A DNA stretch of 64,000 bases, from the NCBI RefSeq assembly GCF_013140855.1, contig NZ_JABBPG010000011.1:62001-126000 (forward strand). Reading direction: 5' to 3'. The number at the start of each line of letters is the position of its first letter. Position 1 is the stretch's first letter. The notes beneath the pieces were generated by a model. That model was not told the DNA's origin and did not search any database. It worked only from the letters and a program-made list of their open reading frames with translations. Of this stretch, positions 44,406 through 53,954 are shown piece by piece. The stretch is from Pseudoalteromonas caenipelagi. GTDB taxonomy: Bacteria > Pseudomonadota > Gammaproteobacteria > Enterobacterales > Alteromonadaceae. Both the position numbers and the translations under genes were made by a program.

Positions 44406-46055
44406 ATGGTAAGACAGTGGTTTAAGTCAGGGTCTCCTTGGATCTGGATGACAGGTGGTGCCGTTAGTATTAGTTTAATCTCGGTACTAGGTCTATTAGC
44501 GATGATAGCTTGGAAAGGATTATCTTTTTTCTGGCCTTCACAAGTTGTGGAACTGCACCTTCAAGGCTCGGTAAATGAGCAGATTGTGATTGGTGAAATC
44601 TATGACAGAGAGCAAGTGCCTAAATCTCGTTTAGAGGCTGCAGGATTTGATTTATCGGCATATGATGAAGAGTTTATTGAGCGATTATTGGTAAAAACTG
44701 GTAACCGTGAGTATGTGGAACTTGATTTTCGCTGGGTACTTTCAACGGATATCAAAAAGCAATCAACACCTGCAAGCTTAGCTGTTTTTGAACGAAGTAA
44801 AAATGGCAACTTCTATGGTTATGTAGAGCAGGTTATTGAAGATGGTAATGTTGTTACTCACAATGCAACTGAGCGCCTATATGAATTAGTTGAGCGTGCG
44901 GTTGACTTAAACGAAGAAGCCTTAGATTTACAAAATGGTGATATAGGTCATATTAACTATGAGCTTGAGCGTTTACGTCTGCAAGAAAAAGGCTATGTAC
45001 TGGATAATGCGTTAACTGACGAGCGAGTTGCTGAGTTGCAGTCAAAGCGTGTGCAGTTACGTGAAGATTATAAGGTCCTTGAAAAGCGCTTATTTGAGTT
45101 ACGTAAAAAAGCTAAACGTGACCAAGTTGTGGTCCGTGACATGCGTGGTGAGTTAGTTACGTTGCCAATCTACCAAGTGTTGGACGTTTGGTTCCCTAAT
45201 GATATGGGATATTTTGCTAAAGTCGGTCATTATTTTACACAAATTGGTAAGTTCATCAGTGATGACCCTCGTGAAGCTAATACCGAAGGTGGGGTATTTC
45301 CTGCGATATTTGGTACTGTTTTCATGGTTATGCTGATGGCTGTGATAGTGACGCCTTTTGGCGTTGTTGCAGCAATTTACTTACATGAGTACGCTGCGAA
45401 GAATGCAGTAACAAAAATGATCCGTATCGCGGTAATCAACTTAGCAGGTGTTCCTTCAATTGTGTATGGTGTATTTGGTTTAGGTTTCTTTGTTTATATG
45501 TTAGGCGGCTCAATTGATGAATTATTCTATCGTGAAGCTGCGCCTAGCCCCGTTTTTGGAACCCCTGGTGTTATCTGGTCTGCGTTGACGCTGGCCATTT
45601 TGACTCTACCGGTTGTTATCGTTTCGACTGAAGAAGGTTTATCTCGTATTCCTAGCTCAGTACGACATGGCTCGCTTGCATTAGGTGCAACACAAGCTGA
45701 AACGCTATGGAGAATTATTGTGCCAATGGCAAGTCCAGCCATCATGACAGGACTTATTTTAGCTGTAGCACGTGCGGCGGGTGAGGTTGCTCCACTGATG
45801 TTAGTAGGTGTAGTAAAAATGGCACCAACGCTGCCACTCGATGGAAACTTTCCTTATATCCACCTCGACCGCAAATTTATGCACTTAGGCTTCCACATAT
45901 ACGATGTCGGTTTTCAAAGCCCGAATGTAGAAGCTGCAAGGCCTTTGGTATATGCAACCGCATTCTTGTTAGTGACCGTGATCATCGCGTTAAATATTAC
46001 AGCCATTGGTATTCGTAACCATTTACGTGAAAAATTCAGATCACTAGAACATTAA
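44406..46055 (+). CDS. pstA: Phosphate ABC transporter permease PstA, long form
   Basis: Second channel half of the Pst importer, 549 residues against about 300 in E. coli. Between TM1 (about 15-37) and the permease domain there is a periplasmic insertion of about 250 residues. It includes a long charged coiled coil (about 170-240, rich in E, L, R and K). The transporter part has GVFPAIFGTVFMVMLMAVIV, NLAGVPSIVYGVFGLGFFV, SSVRHGSLALGATQAETLW and RAAGEVAPLMLVG. It follows pstC by 17 bases. The insertions in both subunits suggest a matched extracytoplasmic assembly. Confidence 0.92.
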   Translation: MVRQWFKSGSPWIWMTGGAVSISLISVLGLLAMIAWKGLSFFWPSQVVELHLQGSVNEQIVIGEIYDREQVPKSRLEAAGFDLSAYDEEFIERLLVKTGNREYVELDFRWVLSTDIKKQSTPASLAVFERSKNGNFYGYVEQVIEDGNVVTHNATERLYELVERAVDLNEEALDLQNGDIGHINYELERLRLQEKGYVLDNALTDERVAELQSKRVQLREDYKVLEKRLFELRKKAKRDQVVVRDMRGELVTLPIYQVLDVWFPNDMGYFAKVGHYFTQIGKFISDDPREANTEGGVFPAIFGTVFMVMLMAVIVTPFGVVAAIYLHEYAAKNAVTKMIRIAVINLAGVPSIVYGVFGLGFFVYMLGGSIDELFYREAAPSPVFGTPGVIWSALTLAILTLPVVIVSTEEGLSRIPSSVRHGSLALGATQAETLWRIIVPMASPAIMTGLILAVARAAGEVAPLMLVGVVKMAPTLPLDGNFPYIHLDRKFMHLGFHIYDVGFQSPNVEAARPLVYATAFLLVTVIIALNITAIGIRNHLREKFRSLEH

Positions 46056-46084
46056 TAGTAAAGATTTTAAGTAGGTAGAAAGTA

Positions 46085-46912
46085 ATGATTACAATAGCTC
46101 CAGAAGTTAATCAGGCCAACGGCCAAAAAAAGCTAGATCTTGCAAACTTGACTCCAGAGCAAACGTCTCTGCAGATCAAAGACCTAGATCTTTACTATGC
46201 GGATAAACAGGCTCTGAGCAACGTAAATATGTTAATCCCTAAAGGGCAGGTAACAGCATTTATCGGCCCATCAGGGTGTGGTAAATCGACCTTGTTACGC
46301 TGTATCAATCGTATGAACGACTTGGTTGATACTTGCCGCATAGAGGGTGAGATCATTCTGCACGGTCAGAATATTTATGATAAGCGTGTTGATGTTGCTG
46401 CATTGCGCCGTAGTGTCGGTATGGTGTTTCAGCGCCCAAATCCTTTTCCAAAATCGATATACGAAAATGTGGTTTATGGTTTACGCTTACAAGGGATAAA
46501 AGATAAACGTAAGTTGGATGAGGTAGTTGAAAAGTCGTTACGTGGTGCAGCGTTATGGGATGAAGTAAAAGATAGACTTCATGACAGTGCATTTGGTCTC
46601 TCAGGTGGTCAGCAGCAACGTTTGGTTATTGCTCGTTCCATTGCGATTGAACCTGAAGTATTGCTATTGGATGAGCCAACCTCGGCACTTGATCCAATCT
46701 CTACATTAGTTATTGAAGAGCTTATTAACGATTTAAAGAATAAGTACACAGTTGTTATTGTGACACACAATATGCAGCAGGCTGCTCGTGTTTCAGATCA
46801 GACCGCGTTCATGTACATGGGTGAACTTATCGAATATGCGGATACTAACACGCTATTTACTACCCCATCAAAAAAGAAAACAGAAGACTATATAACCGGT
46901 CGTTACGGTTAA
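46085..46912 (+). CDS. pstB: Phosphate ABC transporter ATP-binding protein
   Basis: ATPase of the Pst importer, 275 residues. Walker A is GPSGCGKST near residue 60, the signature LSGGQQQRL near 174, Walker B VLLLDEPTSALDP near 194, and the H loop VTHNMQQAARVSD near 226. LYYADKQALSNVNM and the NRMNDL segment are PstB-typical. It lies third in the operon with normal spacing, coupling phosphate transport to PhoU signalling. Confidence 0.97.
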   Translation: MITIAPEVNQANGQKKLDLANLTPEQTSLQIKDLDLYYADKQALSNVNMLIPKGQVTAFIGPSGCGKSTLLRCINRMNDLVDTCRIEGEIILHGQNIYDKRVDVAALRRSVGMVFQRPNPFPKSIYENVVYGLRLQGIKDKRKLDEVVEKSLRGAALWDEVKDRLHDSAFGLSGGQQQRLVIARSIAIEPEVLLLDEPTSALDPISTLVIEELINDLKNKYTVVIVTHNMQQAARVSDQTAFMYMGELIEYADTNTLFTTPSKKKTEDYITGRYG

Positions 46913-46936
46913 GTGGCTGATTGAAGGGGATTTAAT

Positions 46937-47638
46937 ATGGAACATAATTTAAATAAACACATTTCAGGTCGCTTCAATGAAGAACTTGAGAATGTTCGCA
47001 ACCATGTGTTGAGCATGGGGGGACTCGTTGAGCAACAGCTTAATTTGGCATTAGATGCTGTTAATGAAGGTGATGCAGAAAAAGCACGTAAAGTGAGTGA
47101 AAATGATTACCAGGTTAACGCCATGGAAGTTAACATTGACGAAGAGTGTACACGCATTATTGCCAAACGACAGCCTGCCGCGAGTGATCTGCGCTTGGTT
47201 GTTGCAATAGCTAAAACAATTGCTGACTTAGAACGTATTGGTGATGAAGCCGAGCGAATTGCACGTGTCGCTCTAGATTCGTTCACCAAAGATCAACAAG
47301 ATTTGCTCGTAAACATTGAAAACATGGGTCGGCAAGTATCTAAAATGTTACATGACGTGCTAGACGCATTTGCGCGAATGGACGCCCAACGTGCTTTTGA
47401 AGTGCATAAAGAAGACGCTAAAGTGGATAGAGAGTACGAAGCGTTAACACGTCAAATTATGACTTACATGATGGAAGACCCACGTTCAATTCCAAAAATT
47501 ATGGACTTGATCTGGTCTGTTCGTTCTCTAGAGCGGATTGGAGACCGTTGTCAGAATATTGCAGAATATGTGATTTATTTTGTTAATGGCAAAGATATTC
47601 GTCATACATCTCAAGAAGATATAGAAAAGTCTTTATAG
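46937..47638 (+). CDS. phoU: Phosphate signalling protein PhoU
   Basis: A 233-residue protein made of two three-helix PhoU repeats with the acidic metal-binding E/D-x3-D patterns (VAIAKTIADLERIGDEAERIA and SVRSLERIGDRCQNIAEYV). It represses the Pho response when phosphate is plentiful, by linking Pst to PhoR. phoBR is not in this window. The operon ends at a hairpin 12 bases after its stop. Confidence 0.96.
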   Translation: MEHNLNKHISGRFNEELENVRNHVLSMGGLVEQQLNLALDAVNEGDAEKARKVSENDYQVNAMEVNIDEECTRIIAKRQPAASDLRLVVAIAKTIADLERIGDEAERIARVALDSFTKDQQDLLVNIENMGRQVSKMLHDVLDAFARMDAQRAFEVHKEDAKVDREYEALTRQIMTYMMEDPRSIPKIMDLIWSVRSLERIGDRCQNIAEYVIYFVNGKDIRHTSQEDIEKSL

Positions 47639-47649
47639 CTTATGTCAGA

Positions 47650-47686
47650 TAAGTTGACCTTGACTAAAGAGGTTAAGGTCAACTTA
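47650..47686 (+). terminator. Hairpin ending the pst-phoU operon
   Basis: TAAGTTGACCTT (47650-47661) pairs perfectly with AAGGTCAACTTA (47675-47686), with 13 bases in the loop. The tail ATTTATCTTATT is only moderately T-rich, so it may end most but not all transcripts. Confidence 0.65.
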
Positions 47687-47777
47687 ATTTATCTTATTGA
47701 TAAAAAGCGTTCACAAAGCTGTTCAATGCTGTAAAATTACCCCCGCTTAGCATATAAATATGATTTAAGGGTCAGTT

Positions 47778-48455
47778 ATGCCGACTAATGCGTTTTTAGG
47801 AGTTTTTGCAAAATCTCCTATTAAGCCTGTAGAAGAACACATTAAAATCGTTCACAAAGCCAGTAAGGCCTTAATTCCGTTTTTTAATCACGTCTTCAAA
47901 GGAGAATGGACCGAAGCCGAAGCGCTACGTGTTCAGATCCGAAATTTAGAGCGCGATGCAGATAAATTGAAACGAGAAGTTCGTTTACAATTGCCTCGTG
48001 GCTTATTCATGCCAGTAGAACGAACCGATCTACTAGAACTAATTACTCATCAAGATAAAATCGCTAATAAAGCTAAGGATATCGCTGGTCGCGTTGTAGG
48101 CCGTGAAATGGCGATCCCAGAATCTATTCAAGAGGACTTCTTGGTCTATCTAAAACGCTGCGTTGACGCAACAAAGCAAGCTTCTAAAGCAATCAATGAA
48201 CTTGATGAGCTGTTAGAAACTGGCTTTCGTGGTCGCGAAGTAACTTTGGTAGAGAACATGTTGGTCGAATTGGATGCGATCGAGCAAGATACGGATGACA
48301 TGCAAATCAAAATCCGCCAAGAATTACGTGCTGTTGAAGCTGAACTAAACCCGGTTGATGTGATGTTTCTATACAAAATCATCGAATGGGTTGGTGAACT
48401 TGCAGATATCGCAGAGCGTGTAGGCTCTCGACTAGAGCTTATGCTCGCACGTTAA
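47778..48455 (+). CDS. TIGR00153/DUF47 PhoU-like accessory protein of Pit
   Basis: A 225-residue helical protein of the PhoU-like DUF47/TIGR00153 family, with NLERDADKLKREVRLQLPRGLFMPVERTDLLEL near the middle of the first half and the second helical repeat ending LADIAERVGSRLELMLAR. These are usually next to a Pit transporter and are thought to regulate it. Here pitA follows after 36 bases, so co-transcription is very likely. Confidence 0.88.
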   Translation: MPTNAFLGVFAKSPIKPVEEHIKIVHKASKALIPFFNHVFKGEWTEAEALRVQIRNLERDADKLKREVRLQLPRGLFMPVERTDLLELITHQDKIANKAKDIAGRVVGREMAIPESIQEDFLVYLKRCVDATKQASKAINELDELLETGFRGREVTLVENMLVELDAIEQDTDDMQIKIRQELRAVEAELNPVDVMFLYKIIEWVGELADIAERVGSRLELMLAR

Positions 48456-48491
48456 TTTAAAAAATTAAGAAGTTTAAAGTAAGGTTTTACA

Positions 48492-49760
48492 ATGGATATC
48501 ATTGCATCCTACGGCACAATGCTGGTGCTTATTGCAGCGGCAGTTGGTTTTTTTATGGCTTATGGTATTGGCGCAAATGACGTTGCTAATGCGATGGGCA
48601 CGTCGGTTGGCTCAAAAGCGCTAACCATTAAACAAGCAATTTTAATTGCTATGATCTTTGAATTTGCAGGTGCTTATCTTGCAGGTGGTGAGGTAACGTC
48701 GACAATTCGTAAAGGTATTATCGATGCAACGCCATTTATGGACATTCCAGAATTAATGGTATTGGGTATGATTTCCGCGTTGTTCGCAGCTGGTGCTTGG
48801 TTATTGCTCGCATCGTTGCTGGGTTGGCCGGTTTCAACAACGCACTCAATTATCGGTGCAATTATTGGATTTGCGTTAGTAGCAGTAGGCAGCGAAGCCA
48901 TTCAATGGGGCAAGGTTGCTGGGATTGTAGGCAGTTGGATAGTAACTCCCGCGATTTCGGGCTTTATCGCTTACCTAATCTTTATGAGTGCCCAGAAGCT
49001 GATTTTTGATACCTCAGCACCGTTACAAAATGCTAAGCGTTATGTACCTGTTTATATGGCTTTAGCTGGTTTTGTTATGGCGCTTGTAACTATCAAAAAA
49101 GGGTTGAAGCACATTGGTATAAACCTAGGGACTTTTGAAGGTTATGCATTAGCAATTGGTATTGCGGTCATCGTTGGTGTGATTGGCAAAATAGCCATTG
49201 AGCGCCTTAAGATGGACCCTAAAGCCGATAAGCAAATGCAATTTAATAACGTTGAAAAAGTATTTGCTGTATTAATGGTTTTAACTGCGTGTTGTATGGC
49301 ATTTGCTCATGGCTCCAACGATGTTGCTAATGCCATAGGTCCTTTAGCGGCAGTAGTGAACATTGTTGAAAATGACGGTATGATAGCTAAAAAGGCCACG
49401 CTTGCTTGGTGGATTTTACCTCTTGGTGGGTTAGGTATTGTTGCAGGTCTTGCTATTTTAGGTAAGAAAGTAATCAAAACCATCGGTGAAGGTATCACCC
49501 ACTTAACACCAAGTCGCGGTTTTGCTGCCGAGCTTGCAGCAGCATCAACGGTTGTTATCGCATCAGGCACGGGTTTACCAATCTCAACAACACAGACACT
49601 GGTCGGTGCTGTATTAGGGGTGGGTATGGCACGTGGTATTGCTGCATTAAATATGGGTGTAATTCGAAACATTGTAGTTTCTTGGGTGATTACATTGCCA
49701 GTCGGCGCAGCTCTTGCTATTGTTATATTCTACATTCTAAGAACGGCGTTCGGCGTTTAA
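48492..49760 (+). CDS. pitA: Low-affinity inorganic phosphate transporter (PiT family)
   Basis: A 422-residue membrane protein with about ten to eleven segments. The two PiT signatures are duplicated: GANDVANAMGTSVGSKAL near residue 27 and GSNDVANAIGPLAAV near 275. ISTTQTLVGAVLGVG near 357 mirrors VSTTHSIIGAIIGFA near 115. It imports metal-phosphate driven by the proton gradient. With the PhoU-like partner upstream it complements the high-affinity Pst system a few genes away. Confidence 0.93.
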   Translation: MDIIASYGTMLVLIAAAVGFFMAYGIGANDVANAMGTSVGSKALTIKQAILIAMIFEFAGAYLAGGEVTSTIRKGIIDATPFMDIPELMVLGMISALFAAGAWLLLASLLGWPVSTTHSIIGAIIGFALVAVGSEAIQWGKVAGIVGSWIVTPAISGFIAYLIFMSAQKLIFDTSAPLQNAKRYVPVYMALAGFVMALVTIKKGLKHIGINLGTFEGYALAIGIAVIVGVIGKIAIERLKMDPKADKQMQFNNVEKVFAVLMVLTACCMAFAHGSNDVANAIGPLAAVVNIVENDGMIAKKATLAWWILPLGGLGIVAGLAILGKKVIKTIGEGITHLTPSRGFAAELAAASTVVIASGTGLPISTTQTLVGAVLGVGMARGIAALNMGVIRNIVVSWVITLPVGAALAIVIFYILRTAFGV

Positions 49761-49785
49761 CTTAGAGAGACAGACTTTTAGCTTG

Positions 49786-49825
49786 AAAAGATCTCAGTAT
49801 GTAAGTACTGGGGTCTTTTTATTTT
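49786..49825 (+). terminator. Terminator of the pit operon
   Basis: AAAAGATCTCAGTA (49786-49799) pairs, with some G-U pairs, with TACTGGGGTCTTTT (49806-49819) and ends TTTTTATTTTT. Confidence 0.8.
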
Positions 49826-49906
49826 TGGCGCTGTTCAATAAGGTTTTCCTGCCAAACTATCAAGGTTATACTGTTGCTTATCATCTATTTTTATAATTAG
49901 AGTACA

Positions 49907-50830
49907 GTGAATAACCTGCCCAGTATCAAGCAACTTCAATACTTAATCGCAGTTCATCAGCATCAGCATTTTGGCAGAGCAGCCGAAGCCTGCTTCATTG
50001 GTCAATCAACACTCAGCAGTGCAATACAAACACTAGAGGAGACCTTGGGCTGCCAATTAATAGAACGTGAAAATCGTAGTCTGATGTTTACCGATATCGG
50101 CGAGGAAGTCGTCGTAAGAGCAAAAAAAATTATCGATGACGCGATGAGCGTCAAAGAGCTTACAAAAAGCTATAAGCATCCTTTATCAGGCAAATTGACA
50201 TTGGGACTGATACCAACGGTAGCCAGTTTTATTGCAGCGCCACTCTATCAGTTTTGCTTGCAGGAGTTTACTCAGTTACAGTTGATATTGGTTGAAGACA
50301 CCAGTGACAAACTGTTAGATAAACTGGAACATGGGCATATAGATATGGCCATGTTGGCGTTACCGTACCATACTGAGCGTTTTCATACACAAGTCTTAGC
50401 GAAAGATCATTTCTCTTTGGTTCATCATCAAGATTATCATGTCGCAGATGAAGTAAGCGACTTTAACCTTTTACCTGATAAGAGTGTTTTTTTACTAGAG
50501 CGAGAGCATTGTATGACGGGTCATGCTTTGAGTGCCTGCCACCTTAACCGAAATGACTGCATTAACCCTTTTGAGGCAGCTAACTTGCATACTTTATTAA
50601 GTATGGTTGAGTATCAAAATGGTGTCACCTTTTTGCCGCAAATGGCACTCAATGCGGGGATCTTGCAAGGCAAGCCGATGGTCGCCAATGATACTTTAGG
50701 TGACGCATATAGGGAAATAGGCCTATTGTGGCGTAAAACAACAGGCAGGATCCGCGATTTTCGCTTGTTTAGTGAAAAGGTGGGGGAATTTGTAAAGCAG
50801 CAATGTGAGCCGCCAAAAATACAAAAATAG
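49907..50830 (+). CDS. oxyR: Hydrogen-peroxide-sensing regulator OxyR
   Basis: A LysR-family activator of 307 residues, with the winged helix-turn-helix HFGRAAEACFIGQSTLSSAIQ near residues 20-40. The effector domain carries REHCMTGHALSAC, two cysteines nine residues apart at about 202 and 211, matching Cys199 and Cys208 of E. coli OxyR that form the redox disulfide. This makes OxyR far more likely than another LysR. GTG 49907 is the start. No catalase or peroxidase target gene is in the window. Confidence 0.9.
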   Translation: MNNLPSIKQLQYLIAVHQHQHFGRAAEACFIGQSTLSSAIQTLEETLGCQLIERENRSLMFTDIGEEVVVRAKKIIDDAMSVKELTKSYKHPLSGKLTLGLIPTVASFIAAPLYQFCLQEFTQLQLILVEDTSDKLLDKLEHGHIDMAMLALPYHTERFHTQVLAKDHFSLVHHQDYHVADEVSDFNLLPDKSVFLLEREHCMTGHALSACHLNRNDCINPFEAANLHTLLSMVEYQNGVTFLPQMALNAGILQGKPMVANDTLGDAYREIGLLWRKTTGRIRDFRLFSEKVGEFVKQQCEPPKIQK

Positions 50831-50838
50831 GGACCAAG

Positions 50839-50857
50839 GAGCCCATTAAGAGGGCTC
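50839..50857. terminator. Hairpin between convergent oxyR and small membrane protein genes
   Basis: GAGCCC (50839-50844) pairs with GGGCTC (50852-50857). It contains the stop of the minus-strand gene and is followed by AAATTTATT on the plus strand; a weak shared terminator. Confidence 0.45.
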
Positions 50858-51043
50858 AAATTTATTGGCTGTGGTTAGGTCTGGAAGGAACAACAAGTAC
50901 ACCCACACCACCAAATTAAAATAAGGGATCAGCCCCAAAGCAGTAAATAGCTTACAAGGGTAACCTTTGTTTTTTGCACTGCGATAGCATTGCACAGCGA
51001 TTAAGGCATTGATCACAAATATAAAAGTCATTAGTTGATTCAT
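50846..51043 (-). CDS. Small membrane protein, 65 residues
   Basis: I do not recognise this protein. It has two hydrophobic segments (about 3-16 and 37-55) around a short basic loop (CYRSAKNKGYPC). ATG 51043 has a strong AGGAG ribosome site, which supports a real gene. It is convergent with oxyR. Confidence 0.6.
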   Translation of the reverse strand: MNQLMTFIFVINALIAVQCYRSAKNKGYPCKLFTALGLIPYFNLVVWVYLLFLPDLTTANKFEPS

Positions 51044-51195
51044 AATTAAACTCCTAGACGTCCATAAGGTGATGTAACTCAATCCATTGAATGTCCAGTG
51101 AAAATGTAAAAATCAACAACTTAGCTGGACAACCTCGTTTAGAGTAATTATAGATGAATTTACAGGAAGAAAAAGTCGACTTTTGTATAAATTTG

Positions 51196-53703
51196 TTATC
51201 GGATTGTTTTGCTAGATAAAATAGTTGGAATTGCTTTTTTTAGATCTTTAATAGGCATCGGACGCGCGATAAAGAAGCCTTGTGCGTAATCAACACCGAT
51301 TTCTTTCAGTGCTTTAAATATTTCTATATTTTCAACATATTCAGCAACAGAGCGCTTATCTAAAGAATGACTAATATCGTGTACAGCTTTGACAAGTGCT
51401 AGATCTATAGGGTCATTGAGCATGTCGCGTACAAATGAGCCGTCAATTTTCACATGCTGGGCAGGCAGCTGCTTTAAATAACTAAATGTGCTGAATCCGG
51501 TGCCAAAGTCATCAATCGAAAAATGACAGCCGAGCTGATTTAGCTTCGCAATCATCGCTTGAGTAGCACTGAGATTATTGATACTGGCAGATTCTGTAAT
51601 TTCAAAAATAATATGTTCTGCAGCTACCTGATATTCAACCAAGCAAGCTTGGATATGTGGCAGTAGTCTTTCGTCTAAAAACGATTGTGCAGACAGGTTT
51701 ATCGCTATTTGATTTAGCTCATCATGTTCTGCAACAGCAGCGATAGCATGCCTTATAACACACTGATCCATCAAAAATGTATCATTGAGTAACTCCAGAG
51801 CGGGTATAAATTGATTTGGATGTATCAGTTCGTCTTTGACAACTAGCCTTAGCAGCGCCTCAAAGTATGCAATGTTGTTATTCTTCATATCCCAAATAGG
51901 CTGATAGTGAAGCTCTATTAGATTATTCTGAAGTGCTTCACGTACGCTGTGACCCCACTCTAGGCCAGATTGTAGAGTATTATTAGCATCTTCTTTGTTA
52001 TAGCAGTGCACTAAATTTCGACCTAAGCTTTTTGCCACATAAAGTGCAATATCAGCTTGCTTTAAGCACTCGTTGGCATCATGGTTTTCTAAAGTAATTT
52101 GCGTCAAACCAATGGAGCAGCTAATTGAGTAACTATTTTCCTCGGAATGGAACTTATGTTTTTCGATTGCCATACAAATACTTTCTGCAGCAATATGTGC
52201 ATCCAGTAAATTGGTGTCGCTCAGTATGATGGCAAATTCATCCCCGCCAATCCGGAAAATCAAATGTTCTTCACTGATATTCTCTCCAAACAACTGCGAT
52301 ACTTCTTTTAAGACAATGTCACCTTGCTGATGCCCTTTGCTGTCATTGATAATCTTAAAATGGTCTAAGTCGATATATAACAACGCATGCTCAATATCAT
52401 GTCGCCCTTTGACTGATGAACATATATTTTGTAATTGCTGATCAAAGTAGTATCTGTTATGCAAACCAGTTAATGTATCGTGCAAGGCTAAATGGCGTAA
52501 TTGCAGCTCTGCTTGCTTTCGCTCATGGATATTGTCTAGTGTGGCAGTGACTGTCGTTTTGCTGGTGCTGTTTCGAATTAATTGAAAGCGGCATTCTATC
52601 CATATCTGACAATTTTTTTGGTTAGTAAGCTGTAGCTCTATCTTCGCTTGTTGTTGCTGTTCGCTAATGATTAGACTAAGCACATTTTGCAACTCTTGTT
52701 GATACTCTTGCGAAACAAATTGACACAAATGCTGGCCTAAACTCGACTTTATACCAAAGCCAGAAAGCGCCTCCCAAGCTGGGTTGATAAAGCGGATCAA
52801 GCCTTGCTGATCTAGCTCCATAACAACAGTATTTAGGTGTAATAAAATGCGTTGGTGCGCCGAAAATAAATCTTTGTAATTTTGCTCGCTGCGACTCAGT
52901 TGCGATACCTTTTCTTCAAACTCGGCGTAGCTCACCATAAAATCTTCTCGGCGCGCCGCATGATCGCATACTTTGCTTAATATGGAGATATCGTAAGGCT
53001 CTCGGACAAAATCGGTCACGCCTAATAACAGTAGCTGTTCGGCATAGTCAGCGTCTCTGCTATCAATAATGGTCACAATGGCTTGATTTGGATTGTGCTT
53101 TAAAATACTGTCGACCAGCTCTTTAGCTGCGTTGGCTCGGGTAGCCGTTGCATCGAGTAAAATAATGGCATAGCTGTTTTGTCTAAAAAGAGATAAAGCA
53201 TCATTAGTAGTATTAACGTGTGTACACGCAAAACTCAGCGATAAATGTTGGCAAATCTCATCAGCTCGCTGTTGATTAGGTTCAAGTAGCAAAAGGTTGA
53301 GGCGGCTACTTTTTTCTAAATGGGTTGATAACACATTGGCTAATGTATGAGGCAGCTGACGATGACGCTCAAATGGCAGCACAGCATCAATGCTATAGCT
53401 TCTGGCCGTTGTTTCGGCGATACGCTCACAATAAATAGGTGGAATGAGTACTATAGGTGTATTTTTTGGCGTTTTTAGTAAGCCTGAGCGCACCATGCGT
53501 GAAAAGCGCCAACCATCTATTTTACCAACATCGAGGCCGGTTATGACAACATCTACAGCTTGTTTTTTTAATACCTGCAGAGCTATCTGACTATCTTCAC
53601 ACTCTATAAAGGCAAAAACATCCAGATTTTGAAGGGTATTTTTTATTGTGTTTCGCTCTTGCTGACTAGAGTTTACAATCAATAAGTTTAATTGTCTGGC
53701 CAC
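51196..53703 (-). CDS. Response-regulator cyclic-di-GMP protein: REC-REC-PAS-GGDEF-EAL
   Basis: An 835-residue protein from GTG 53703 (MARQLNLLIVNS); an upstream GTG at 53748 adds 15 residues. Two receiver-like domains come first: the first has Gly at the phospho-acceptor place (VVITGLDVGKIDG) and lacks the acidic pair; the second keeps an Asp (IILLDAT) but not the usual Lys. A PAS domain (about 290-400), GGDEF domain (intact GGDEF, no RxxD inhibitory site seen) and EAL domain (EALLR, NLSAQS, IDDFGTG, KIDGSFV) follow. The enzyme could both make and break cyclic-di-GMP; the EAL residues look complete. Confidence 0.88.
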   Translation of the reverse strand: MARQLNLLIVNSSQQERNTIKNTLQNLDVFAFIECEDSQIALQVLKKQAVDVVITGLDVGKIDGWRFSRMVRSGLLKTPKNTPIVLIPPIYCERIAETTARSYSIDAVLPFERHRQLPHTLANVLSTHLEKSSRLNLLLLEPNQQRADEICQHLSLSFACTHVNTTNDALSLFRQNSYAIILLDATATRANAAKELVDSILKHNPNQAIVTIIDSRDADYAEQLLLLGVTDFVREPYDISILSKVCDHAARREDFMVSYAEFEEKVSQLSRSEQNYKDLFSAHQRILLHLNTVVMELDQQGLIRFINPAWEALSGFGIKSSLGQHLCQFVSQEYQQELQNVLSLIISEQQQQAKIELQLTNQKNCQIWIECRFQLIRNSTSKTTVTATLDNIHERKQAELQLRHLALHDTLTGLHNRYYFDQQLQNICSSVKGRHDIEHALLYIDLDHFKIINDSKGHQQGDIVLKEVSQLFGENISEEHLIFRIGGDEFAIILSDTNLLDAHIAAESICMAIEKHKFHSEENSYSISCSIGLTQITLENHDANECLKQADIALYVAKSLGRNLVHCYNKEDANNTLQSGLEWGHSVREALQNNLIELHYQPIWDMKNNNIAYFEALLRLVVKDELIHPNQFIPALELLNDTFLMDQCVIRHAIAAVAEHDELNQIAINLSAQSFLDERLLPHIQACLVEYQVAAEHIIFEITESASINNLSATQAMIAKLNQLGCHFSIDDFGTGFSTFSYLKQLPAQHVKIDGSFVRDMLNDPIDLALVKAVHDISHSLDKRSVAEYVENIEIFKALKEIGVDYAQGFFIARPMPIKDLKKAIPTILSSKTIR

Positions 53704-53954
53704 GTTTAACGCCCTAACTCTAATTTGATAACAAACAACAAGCGACACCTCAATAATAAAAATAGCTCTAAATATCTGATTTTATTTATCAATTGTTACA
53801 TAGCATAGAGCTTAAATGGTTGCCCGTTAGCTGAACACTTACGCATAACTGCAACGGTGCTAGGTTAATGCTATTTTCGCAAGGTTACAAGCACTTGATT
53901 TACCCCACTAGGATCACTAGACTTGGCGCCAATTTCCTTACATGAGATGTTGTC

